DNA of 5,566 nucleotides from Bacteroidia bacterium (GTDB taxonomy: Bacteria > Bacteroidota > Bacteroidia > Chitinophagales > Saprospiraceae): NCBI GenBank assembly GCA_030431945.1, contig JAUIIF010000337.1:1-5566 (forward strand), in the 5' to 3' direction. Positions 1 to 5,124 of this stretch are shown one piece after another. Position numbers and translations under genes: made by a program. The stretch's first letter is position 1; the number at the start of each line of letters is the position of its first letter. The notes under the pieces are model-generated. The model ran no database searches. It was not told the DNA's origin and was given only the letters and a program-made list of their open reading frames with translations.

Positions 1-162
1 ACTTCCGTCTGGGCCGATCCGGAGAATGATCTGGTGTTCGTATTGTTAACCAACCGTATTCACCCGGATCCGAAAAATGACCGTTTTCAGCAGATGCAAA
101 TCAGGGGCAGGGTCCATCAGGCGGTTTACCGCGCCCTGAATACCTGGGAGCTGGCGCTTTAA
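1..162 (+). CDS. C-terminal fragment of a beta-lactamase-family serine hydrolase (5' end outside window)
   Basis: An open frame enters from the left edge and gives 53 residues before a TAA stop at 160-162. The fragment starts TSVWADPENDLVFVLLTNR, which reads like the last beta-strands of a serine beta-lactamase / class C penicillin-binding-protein fold. In that family the strand follows the (K/H)TG-type or GFTGT motif of the active site, so the catalytic Ser-x-x-Lys and Tyr motifs would lie outside the window. The tail, with NRIHPDPKNDRF followed by a short helix (RGRVHQAVYRAL), resembles the end of Bacteroidota proteins that fuse a GH3 glycosidase to a beta-lactamase domain; whether this one carries the GH3 part cannot be seen here. 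It is convergent with the helicase gene, 33 bp away. Family assignment rests on recalled motif similarity over a short stretch, so confidence is moderate. Confidence 0.62.
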   Translation, partial: TSVWADPENDLVFVLLTNRIHPDPKNDRFQQMQIRGRVHQAVYRALNTWELAL

Positions 163-166
163 GTCA

Positions 167-180
167 GGGCCTTCCGGCCC
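167..180. terminator. GC-rich hairpin in convergent gap, probable shared terminator
   Basis: GGGCC (167-171) and GGCCC (176-180) form a perfect 5-bp stem around a 4-nt loop, TTCC on the plus strand and GGAA (a GNRA-type tetraloop) on the minus strand. It sits 4 nt after the hydrolase stop and 15 nt beyond the helicase stop, where a two-way terminator would be expected. On the plus strand it is followed after six bases by a pyrimidine-rich run (TTTCTCTCCTT). No clean T-run follows on the minus strand, so termination in that direction is less certain. Confidence 0.5.
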
Positions 181-195
181 GCCACCTTTCTCTCC

Positions 196-1500
196 TTACT
201 CGCTGATCCGTACACGGATTTTACGCTTTTTCACCCGGCCGTTGTCCAGCAGGGCTACCAGACTCTCCGCCTTTTTCCTGGGAACACTGACGAAGGAGCA
301 GTCCGCAAGCAGCTCAATAACCCCCAGTTCTCCTTTCTCAAGACCGCCTTGCTTAAAGAATAATCCGGCCAGGTCTCCCTTGGACACTTTGTCCTTCCGG
401 CCGGCAGAGATGTACAGCGTGGTCCATTTGGCATTTTGCACCGGCCGTGCTTCCTGAGGCAGAGGCATTTCCTCAGCTCCTTCAATGAAGTCGGGTAGTG
501 GTTGGCCAGACCAACGGAGCACGTAGGCGGTACCATTGGCGTGCATACGGGCGGTACGTCCGTTGCGATGGGTAAACTCAGCTTCCCTGAGGGGCAGCTG
601 GTAGTGAATTATGAAGTCCAGTTCCGGAACGTCAATACCCCGTGCTGCCAGGTCCGTTGCCAGTAGTAAGCGGTGCGTACCGTTCCGAAATTTGATCAGG
701 GCCTGTTCCCGCTCCGTTTGTTCCAGGCCTCCCATGAAAATACCGTAGTCGATTTTCCGGCTGTCCAGAAAGTCAGCGACGAAGCGCACGGAACCCTTTA
801 CGTTGCAAAAAATGATGCCGCGGCCATTTCCGGTTTCTCCCAGGACCCTTTCCAGGGTCAGTAATTTGTCCTTCTCCGGGGAGATGGCTTCCAGCAACCG
901 GAGCTGGCTGCTCCGGGTACCGAGGTAATCGATCGTCAGCGGCGCTTGCAGCCCGACGAAGTCGGGCACGGCCACTTCCTGAGTCGCGGAGGTAAGAATT
1001 TTTTTGCGGAGATGAGGAAGATCGCGTACGATCTGTTTCATTTCCTTCTCGAAGCCGGTTTCCAGAGACTTGTCAAATTCATCCAGTACGAGAATTTTTA
1101 TCCGCCGCACCTCAAAAGCTTCCCGTCGCAAGTGATCAGCTACCCGACCGGGGGTGCCGATGAGAAGGGCCGGCGGCGTTTTTAAGTCGTCCCGCTCGCG
1201 GGAACCCGGCCGGCCGCCGTACACGGACTGGACCCTGAAGCCACTACCCATTTCCCGCAGCACGTGTTCTATCTGGATGGCCAGCTCGCGGCTGGGGACC
1301 AAAATGAGCGCCTGCACGTTAGTCTCTTTAGGGCTAAGCTCACTAAGGATAGGTAAAAGAAAGGCCAGGGTTTTTCCGGTTCCGGTGGGGGAGAGAAGGA
1401 TCACCTCATCCGTTTCCAGAATAGCTTTCTTGGCTTCTCTCTGCATCGGGTTGAGGGAACTGATCCCTAGCTTGGCGAGAATGGCGGATTGTGATTTCAT
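196..1500 (-). CDS. dbpA: DbpA-type DEAD-box ATP-dependent RNA helicase (DEFD variant)
   Basis: This 434-residue protein has the full superfamily 2 helicase motif set: Q-motif glutamine at 20, Walker A SPTGTGKT 37-44, PSRELA 69-74, GTPGR 115-119, motif II DEFD 140-143, SAT 171-173, motif V ATDLAARGID 281-290 and motif VI HRNGRTAR 311-318. Residues about 359-432 (TLYISAGRKDKVSKGD to RVKKRKIRVRI) match the DbpA RNA-binding domain, which in E. coli DbpA recognises hairpin 92 of 23S rRNA; a role in large-subunit assembly is inferred from that. Length is close to the E. coli protein (about 457 aa). The ATG at 1500 is the only plausible start: an in-frame TAA lies 11 codons upstream (1534-1536) with no ATG, GTG or TTG between. 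Oddities are DEFD instead of DEAD, and no room for the isolated aromatic residue usually found upstream of the Q motif. The start has no Shine-Dalgarno sequence. Confidence 0.93.
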   Translation of the reverse strand: MKSQSAILAKLGISSLNPMQREAKKAILETDEVILLSPTGTGKTLAFLLPILSELSPKETNVQALILVPSRELAIQIEHVLREMGSGFRVQSVYGGRPGSRERDDLKTPPALLIGTPGRVADHLRREAFEVRRIKILVLDEFDKSLETGFEKEMKQIVRDLPHLRKKILTSATQEVAVPDFVGLQAPLTIDYLGTRSSQLRLLEAISPEKDKLLTLERVLGETGNGRGIIFCNVKGSVRFVADFLDSRKIDYGIFMGGLEQTEREQALIKFRNGTHRLLLATDLAARGIDVPELDFIIHYQLPLREAEFTHRNGRTARMHANGTAYVLRWSGQPLPDFIEGAEEMPLPQEARPVQNAKWTTLYISAGRKDKVSKGDLAGLFFKQGGLEKGELGVIELLADCSFVSVPRKKAESLVALLDNGRVKKRKIRVRISE

Positions 1501-1508
1501 AAGGAGGT
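1501..1508 (-). other. Anti-Shine-Dalgarno-like octamer abutting the helicase start codon
   Basis: Read on the minus strand, the eight bases directly before the helicase ATG are ACCTCCTT. This is identical to the anti-Shine-Dalgarno core at the 3' end of bacterial 16S rRNA, not to a ribosome binding site. The matching AAGGAGGT on the plus strand has no start codon within usable distance and no gene behind it. The identity is seen directly; any function is unproven and it may be chance. Confidence 0.3.
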
Positions 1509-1585
1509 TTGGGGAGTAGCGAATTTCTCGGGTTTAAACGGTGTCCGACGGAGGCAAAGCAAGGGGACCTGCTGATTGCCGCGGA

Positions 1586-1593
1586 CAAAGGTA
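1586..1593 (-). promoter_or_regulatory. Putative Bacteroidota -7 promoter element (TACCTTTG) for the helicase gene
   Basis: On the minus strand TACCTTTG matches the Bacteroidota housekeeping sigma -7 consensus TAnnTTTG exactly. It lies in the 145-bp gap between the ppk stop and the helicase start, which would give an untranslated leader of roughly 80 nt. No TTG is present at the expected -33 distance, so it is only half a promoter by sequence. A second, poorer match (TTGCTTTG at 1562-1555) has the TTG of the first element 23 nt upstream and is an alternative. If real, the helicase has its own promoter and does not depend on ppk read-through. Confidence 0.42.
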
Positions 1594-1645
1594 CCACCGC
1601 TACCGTTGTCTGCTGCGTATCCGGAACGGAACCAGTACGATGGCT

Positions 1646-3694
1646 TTACCCCTCCAGATGGGCTAGAAACCACTCGTAGGTGGCCACCTGGCTACGTACT
1701 TCGTTCTTTCCCCCTTTGTAATACGAATTGCCCTGCTGGTCACTCAGCAGGCGGGCCTTGACATTATCCCGCAGCTGGATGTCCATAAATTTTATAATCT
1801 CTTTCTTGATGGTGGGGTCGTACACCGGAAAAGTGGTTTCTATCCGGTGACTGAGGTTCCTGGTCATAAAGTCCGCAGAACTCAGGTATAGTTTTTCTTC
1901 TCCGGCGTGGTGGAAGTGGAAAACGCGTGCGTGTTCCAGGTAGCGGTCAACGATGCTGATACCGTGAATGTTTTCGCTAAAGCCCTTGCGCCCGGGCACC
2001 AGGCAGCAAATGCCACGGATGATGAGGTTGATCTTTACCCCGGCCCGCGAAGCCTTGTACAGCAGGGCAATCATCGCTTCATCCTGCAGGCTGTTCATTT
2101 TCAGCGTCATCCTTGCTTCCCGACCGGCCTTGGCTTCCGAAATTTCAAATTTGATCAGTTTCTCCAGGCCACTCCTCAGGTTGAACTGCCCAACCATCAG
2201 GTGCTTAAAGTCCTCTGGCGGAGCTTCTACGTTTTCGAGGAAGTTGAAGACGTGGGCCACTTCATTCGTCAAGCGGGTGTCGGCAGTAAATATGCCGAAG
2301 TCACTGTAAACTTTGGCGGTATCCTCATGGAAGTTACCCGTCGCCAGATAGTTGTAAATACGTGGCTCCCCTTCTTCCAACCGCCGGACGTAGGCAAGCT
2401 TACTGTGTACCTTAACGCCGGGAAAGCTGTAATTGACGTGAACGCCAGCCTGCTCCAGTTTCTCCCCCCAGTTCAGGTTGGCTTCCTCGTCAAAGCGCGC
2501 TTTGACCTCAATAAAAACGTGTACTTTTTTGCCGGCATTCACGGCCCGCATCAGCGCTTTCATAATCCGGCTGCGCCGGGCTACCCGGTACTGGACAATT
2601 TTGATGTGCGTTACGGCGGGGTCCTCCGCCGCCACTTCAAAGAAACGGACAACCGATTCGTAACTCTGGTACGGCACGTGGAGCAGGTGGTCGCGTTTCC
2701 GGATGGCCGCCCAAAAATCTTCCGCTTCCTCCAGCGCCGCATAAGGCAGGGGCGGTTGGGGAGGGTTTTTGAGGTGCGTCATGCCAAAATCAGGAAAACC
2801 AAAAAATTCAGAGTTGTTGTGATAACGCCCCTCGGCCAGAACGTCAAGGTTTTCAAGTTCAAAGGTGTCTTTGAGGTAATCAAGTAAGTCCGCCGGCATG
2901 GTCCGGTCGTAGACAAAACGGCTGGCGGGGCCGACGTGGCGCCGGTTCAGGCTGTTCTTGATTTTTGCCAACAGGTCTCCGCTGAACTCATCGTCGATGT
3001 ACAACTCCGCATCCCGCGTTAATTTGACGCTGAAAGTATCCTCGATATCATAGCCGGGAAACATCCAGGAAATGGAATGACGGACGATGTCATCCAGCAT
3101 AATCAGGTTGTGCGTCTTTTCGTCGCCACTGGGCAATTCGATAAAGCGGGGAAGGTGATCGCTGGGTATTTTGACTACGGCGTAGGCCGTCTTCCCGTTC
3201 TGCTTCTCCCGCATCAGGATGGTGAGGTACAGCTGCGCGTTGTTCAGAAAAGGGCGCACCTTGTCTTTTACCAACAGTACGGGCTGTACGTAGGGCAGCA
3301 TCTTATCGTGAAAGTAACTTTCTACCCAGGTCTTTTCTTCTTCGTCCAGGTCCAGCCGGCGTTTCAGGAAAATGCCGTGCCGGGTAAGTTCCGGGACAAT
3401 TTTATTCTCAAATATCCGGCTGAACTCTTCCTGTTGCCGGTTCACAATGCGCTGAATCGTCCGGACGGTCTGCTTGGGCGTAATGTCCAGTTCCTTTTTA
3501 GTTTTCTTGCCGACCCGGAGCAGGTTGCGGTGGTTCGCCATGCGCACCCGGAAAAATTCGTCAAGATTTGAACTGTAAATCGCCAGGAACTTAATGCGTT
3601 CGAAAAGCGGAAGGCGTTCATCTTTTGCTTCCTGGAGTACCCGGTGGTTGAAGGATAGCCAGCTGATATCTCGAATAATGACCGGGTTGTCCAT
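1646..3694 (-). CDS. ppk1: Polyphosphate kinase 1
   Basis: A complete 682-residue PPK1 (E. coli: 688). The enzyme reversibly transfers the terminal phosphate of ATP onto inorganic polyphosphate through a phospho-histidine intermediate. The N-terminal domain opens with ISWLSFNHRVLQEA (10-23) and has SSNLDEFFRVR (41-51), whose Asn43 corresponds to an ATP-contacting residue. The two phospholipase-D-like C-terminal domains carry QYRVA with Arg370 and KARFDEEANLNW with Arg400 (the Mg/phosphate-binding arginines), the catalytic His430 in KVHSKLA, and the second His588 in YLEHARVFHF. RGICCLVPG (560-568), SENI (573-576) and SSADFMTRN (605-613) are also intact. The ATG at 3694 matches the family's usual N-terminus, with no long unexplained extension. 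It lies 185 bp downstream of the DUF72 gene and 145 bp upstream of the helicase. No Shine-Dalgarno or recognisable Pho box is visible. No missing residue or frameshift was found. Confidence 0.98.
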   Translation of the reverse strand: MDNPVIIRDISWLSFNHRVLQEAKDERLPLFERIKFLAIYSSNLDEFFRVRMANHRNLLRVGKKTKKELDITPKQTVRTIQRIVNRQQEEFSRIFENKIVPELTRHGIFLKRRLDLDEEEKTWVESYFHDKMLPYVQPVLLVKDKVRPFLNNAQLYLTILMREKQNGKTAYAVVKIPSDHLPRFIELPSGDEKTHNLIMLDDIVRHSISWMFPGYDIEDTFSVKLTRDAELYIDDEFSGDLLAKIKNSLNRRHVGPASRFVYDRTMPADLLDYLKDTFELENLDVLAEGRYHNNSEFFGFPDFGMTHLKNPPQPPLPYAALEEAEDFWAAIRKRDHLLHVPYQSYESVVRFFEVAAEDPAVTHIKIVQYRVARRSRIMKALMRAVNAGKKVHVFIEVKARFDEEANLNWGEKLEQAGVHVNYSFPGVKVHSKLAYVRRLEEGEPRIYNYLATGNFHEDTAKVYSDFGIFTADTRLTNEVAHVFNFLENVEAPPEDFKHLMVGQFNLRSGLEKLIKFEISEAKAGREARMTLKMNSLQDEAMIALLYKASRAGVKINLIIRGICCLVPGRKGFSENIHGISIVDRYLEHARVFHFHHAGEEKLYLSSADFMTRNLSHRIETTFPVYDPTIKKEIIKFMDIQLRDNVKARLLSDQQGNSYYKGGKNEVRSQVATYEWFLAHLEG

Positions 3695-3768
3695 GAAGTA
3701 GTGCTACAGTTGTTACAGATAGGTAAATAAGGGGGCGGGGCCGCCGGTGCAAGGTAAGGTGAGAGGAG

Positions 3769-3775
3769 CAAAGTA
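3769..3775 (-). promoter_or_regulatory. Weak -7-like element (TACTTTG) upstream of ppk1
   Basis: TACTTTG on the minus strand is one base shorter than the TAnnTTTG consensus. It would place a start site about 70 nt before the ppk1 ATG. Upstream, at 20 nt, there is CTG rather than TTG, within a palindrome. A second shortened form (TACCTTG, minus strand, near 3749-3755) is closer to the gene. Neither is convincing alone. Confidence 0.25.
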
Positions 3776-3786
3776 TGGTAGTCATC

Positions 3787-3801
3787 GGCCTGCGGCAGGC
3801 C
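3787..3801. repeat. 15-bp perfect palindrome between DUF72 gene and ppk1
   Basis: GGCCTGC (3787-3793) and GCAGGCC (3795-3801) form an inverted repeat around a single base. As RNA it would fold as a 6-bp stem with a 3-nt loop. It lies about 80 bp after the DUF72 stop and about 90 bp before the ppk1 start. No T-run follows on the minus strand, so it is a poor intrinsic terminator. It covers the -33 position relative to the weak TACTTTG element and could instead be an operator. The repeat is certain; the role is not. Confidence 0.35.
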
Positions 3802-3879
3802 AGATTCTTACTGCCGGCCAAGACGCTCCGCCGTCCATCCCGGAGAGCGGCAGAGGCGCCCACCGGGCTCCCCGTTTTA

Positions 3880-4788
3880 CTAAAACAGCGTCATCTGATC
3901 CGGGCCTGTCCATCTGCTTGGCCCGCGCGTTTTGGCGAATCCGGCGGTCTCCAGGTGCCGGGCAAACCAGGCTGCGGCATCGGGGGAGAGGAGATTGTCG
4001 GGTTGATGCGGAAAAAAGTAGGTCTCCGGAAGGTTCCATTCCCGCAGCTTTTCCGCCCAGGCCTCCAGCCGGGTGAAGTCAGTAGGAACCAGGCCGTTGC
4101 CCACAAAACGAATCATGGTTCTGGGGGCGGTGATGTAATTGTGCAAAACGTCCCGCCGACCGGCAACGTCGGTAATTACGGCGGCAACGCCGCGGGCCGC
4201 CAGGGCATCCATCAGCGCTTCGGTAGCAAAGGGATCGGAAAACCAGCTTTCGTGGCGGACCTCCACGGCGAGGGGAAGCAACCGGGGCCACCGGTCTAAA
4301 AACCGCTCCAGGGCGGGTAGGCGGTCGGCACTGAAGTAGGGCGGAAGCTGAATGAAGGCACACCCGAATTTCTCCTGCAGGCTGTCCAGGCTGGCGACAA
4401 AGTCCGCCAGGTGAGGCTGCCCCAGGGCAAAGTCGTTCCGGTGGCTGATGCTTTGCGGTACCTTCGGGCAGAAGCGGAAATCATCCGGTACCGAGGCGTA
4501 CCAGGTCTTAGTGAGTTCCGGCGAGGGGATGCGGTAATGGGTGGTGTTTAACTCAATTGTATTAAACAGTTTACCGTATTGCTTCAGGAAGTCGGCAGAC
4601 TTGGTTTTCTCAGGGTACCACGTCCCCACCCATTCTTTCATACTCCAGCCGGTCGCACCAATGTAAATGACGGGGAGGTCGTCCCCTTCCCCCCGCTCGT
4701 AGCGCTCCAGGCGGGCGCGGTTGGCGAGTGGTTCGACGGGGAAGCTGAAGTGGACACCGTTCAGGTCTGCAAGCTTGCCAAATTTCAT
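3880..4788 (-). CDS. DUF72 (YecE-like) TIM-barrel family protein
   Basis: This 302-residue protein belongs to the DUF72/YecE family, a TIM-barrel fold whose biochemical role is not established as far as I know. Family signatures in order: IGATGWSMKEWVGTWYP (43-59), FNTIELNTTHYRIP (75-88), FIQLPPYF (145-152), EVRHESWF (176-183), ITDVAG (205-210), IRFVGN (226-231) and YFFPHQPDN (257-265). The last replaces the paired-asparagine motif (xFNNH-like) that I recall from YecE of other phyla. The extreme C-terminus is QMTLF (298-302), resembling the bacterial sliding-clamp-binding pentapeptide. The N-terminus MKFGK is typical of Bacteroidota members and supports the ATG at 4788. The start is preceded by the pyrimidine-rich CCCTCCCAC, not a Shine-Dalgarno. 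The stop is TAG. The upstream 336-bp interval contains a promoter-like element and two hairpins that would form its leader. Likely soluble and cytoplasmic; no signal peptide or membrane segment is seen. Confidence 0.93.
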   Translation of the reverse strand: MKFGKLADLNGVHFSFPVEPLANRARLERYERGEGDDLPVIYIGATGWSMKEWVGTWYPEKTKSADFLKQYGKLFNTIELNTTHYRIPSPELTKTWYASVPDDFRFCPKVPQSISHRNDFALGQPHLADFVASLDSLQEKFGCAFIQLPPYFSADRLPALERFLDRWPRLLPLAVEVRHESWFSDPFATEALMDALAARGVAAVITDVAGRRDVLHNYITAPRTMIRFVGNGLVPTDFTRLEAWAEKLREWNLPETYFFPHQPDNLLSPDAAAWFARHLETAGFAKTRGPSRWTGPDQMTLF

Positions 4789-4806
4789 GTGGGAGGGCTT
4801 ATGAGC

Positions 4807-4817
4807 ACGGAACGGTC
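4807..4817. repeat. Left arm of an 11-bp inverted repeat (partner 5035-5045)
   Basis: ACGGAACGGTC here is the exact reverse complement of GACCGTTCCGT at 5035-5045. The two arms bracket 217 bp containing both hairpins and the TATCTTTG promoter candidate. The arms do not extend beyond 11 bp. They could be paired protein-binding sites or remnants of a small inserted element. The role is unknown. Confidence 0.4.
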
Positions 4818-4820
4818 ATT

Positions 4821-4848
4821 CCCCCGGCAAGGTTTATTTTGCCGGGGG
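4821..4848. repeat. Strong 10-bp hairpin (A) just upstream of the DUF72 start
   Basis: CCCCCGGCAA (4821-4830) and TTGCCGGGGG (4839-4848) are perfect inverted repeats around an 8-nt loop (AATAAACC on the minus strand). The stem base lies 32 nt before the DUF72 ATG. Neither strand has a proper T-run directly after it, so a standard intrinsic terminator is not obvious. It might still act as a terminator, an mRNA-stabilising structure or a regulatory leader stem. Its loop matches that of hairpin B at 4945-4969. Confidence 0.6.
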
Positions 4849-4944
4849 TGATGCAGGTAATTCTTTTGGTTGTAGATCCTGCAGGTATCCTGCGCGAGGG
4901 GATCCTGATGTGTTCATGGGTACCGGGGGTGTTTTCCGGCAAGC

Positions 4945-4969
4945 CTCTCCAAGGTTTAATTTTAGAGAG
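4945..4969 (-). repeat. 8-bp hairpin (B) at the 5' end of the leader, loop shared with hairpin A
   Basis: On the minus strand CTCTCTAA (4969-4962) pairs with TTGGAGAG (4952-4945) around the 9-nt loop AATTAAACC. One pair is U-G in minus-strand RNA but would be a C-A mismatch in plus-strand RNA. This favours minus-strand RNA, the same sense as the DUF72 gene. Loop and closing AA/UU pairs repeat those of hairpin A with a single U difference, while the outer stem is unrelated. Confidence 0.5.
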
Positions 4970-4983
4970 TAGCGCAACAGTGG

Positions 4984-4991
4984 CAAAGATA
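4984..4991 (-). promoter_or_regulatory. Putative Bacteroidota -7 promoter element (TATCTTTG) for the DUF72 gene
   Basis: On the minus strand TATCTTTG matches the TAnnTTTG consensus exactly. An A/T-rich block at 5018-5033 (TAAAAAAATTAAATA on the minus strand) falls about 40-55 nt upstream of the expected start, where an UP-like element would sit. At -33 there is CTG at 18-nt spacing instead of TTG. The element lies about 195 bp upstream of the DUF72 ATG, implying a long leader. Confidence 0.5.
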
Positions 4992-5034
4992 GACAGACGG
5001 AGGACTTTCAGCGGGTCATATTTAATTTTTTTAC

Positions 5035-5045
5035 GACCGTTCCGT
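5035..5045. repeat. Right arm of an 11-bp inverted repeat (partner 4807-4817)
   Basis: GACCGTTCCGT, exact reverse complement of the sequence at 4807-4817. This arm lies about 45 bp upstream of the TATCTTTG element, beside the A/T-rich block. It would therefore not be part of an RNA starting from that promoter, which argues for a DNA-level role if there is one. Confidence 0.4.
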
Positions 5046-5074
5046 AAATGGATACCCAAATCAGGGACATCGCC

Positions 5075-5123
5075 GCCGCTAAAGCCGGCCGTTTACCTTA
5101 ACCCTGCACCGGCGTCCGCGCCG
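5075..5123 (-). terminator. Small GC-rich hairpins after the SulP gene, possible weak terminator
   Basis: Directly beyond the SulP stop, CGGCG (5110-5114) and CGCCG (5119-5123) form a 5-bp stem around TCCG. Further on, 5075-5089 can fold as a short bulged stem with a TTTA loop on the minus strand. Neither is followed by a T-run on the minus strand. They occupy the right place for a terminator but are weak examples. Confidence 0.22.
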
Positions 5124-5124
5124 C

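Larger units (their letters stand above)
4789..4977 (-). ncRNA. Candidate structured 5' leader RNA of the DUF72 gene
   Basis: If transcription starts just after the TATCTTTG element at 4991-4984, the DUF72 mRNA has a leader of about 190 nt. It begins and ends with hairpins that share nearly the same loop (4945-4969 and 4821-4848). Repeated 8-9-nt words between them (CACCCCCGG and CTTGCCGG on the minus strand) could pair with either arm of the second hairpin. I do not recognise a known riboswitch: the order and content do not fit cobalamin, TPP or SAM classes. Open frames crossing the region (minus 5059-4799, plus 4839-5144) look non-coding. The whole 336-bp stretch 4789-5124 contains no gene I can support. 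Confidence 0.35.

Noticed and set aside
1501..1507. AAGGAGG on the plus strand as a ribosome binding site
   Set aside because: No ATG, GTG or TTG follows at 5-12 nt with an open frame of any quality, and the region is the leader of a minus-strand gene.
1907..2887. 326-codon plus-strand open frame
   Set aside because: It lies wholly antisense to ppk1, which matches its family along its full length. The translation has no recognisable domain and is a codon-bias shadow.
3775..4299. Plus-strand frames of 109 and 174 codons opposite the DUF72 gene
   Set aside because: They are antisense to a well-supported conserved gene and are typical of GC-rich DNA. No motif was recognised.
4821..4848. Hairpin A as a classic Rho-independent terminator of the SulP gene
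   Set aside because: It lies about 275 bp beyond the SulP stop and lacks a T-run on the minus strand. It stays possible as an unconventional terminator but is not called as one.
4789..4991. Known riboswitch (cobalamin, TPP, SAM) upstream of the DUF72 gene
   Set aside because: A GCCACTG word occurs near 4986-4980, but it is at the 5' end of the RNA and the other conserved cobalamin boxes are absent. No TPP or SAM core words are present.
4799..5059. 86-codon minus-strand open frame in the SulP-DUF72 gap
   Set aside because: It runs through the promoter candidate, both hairpins and one inverted-repeat arm. The predicted protein is low-complexity and basic without family features, and its start has no support.
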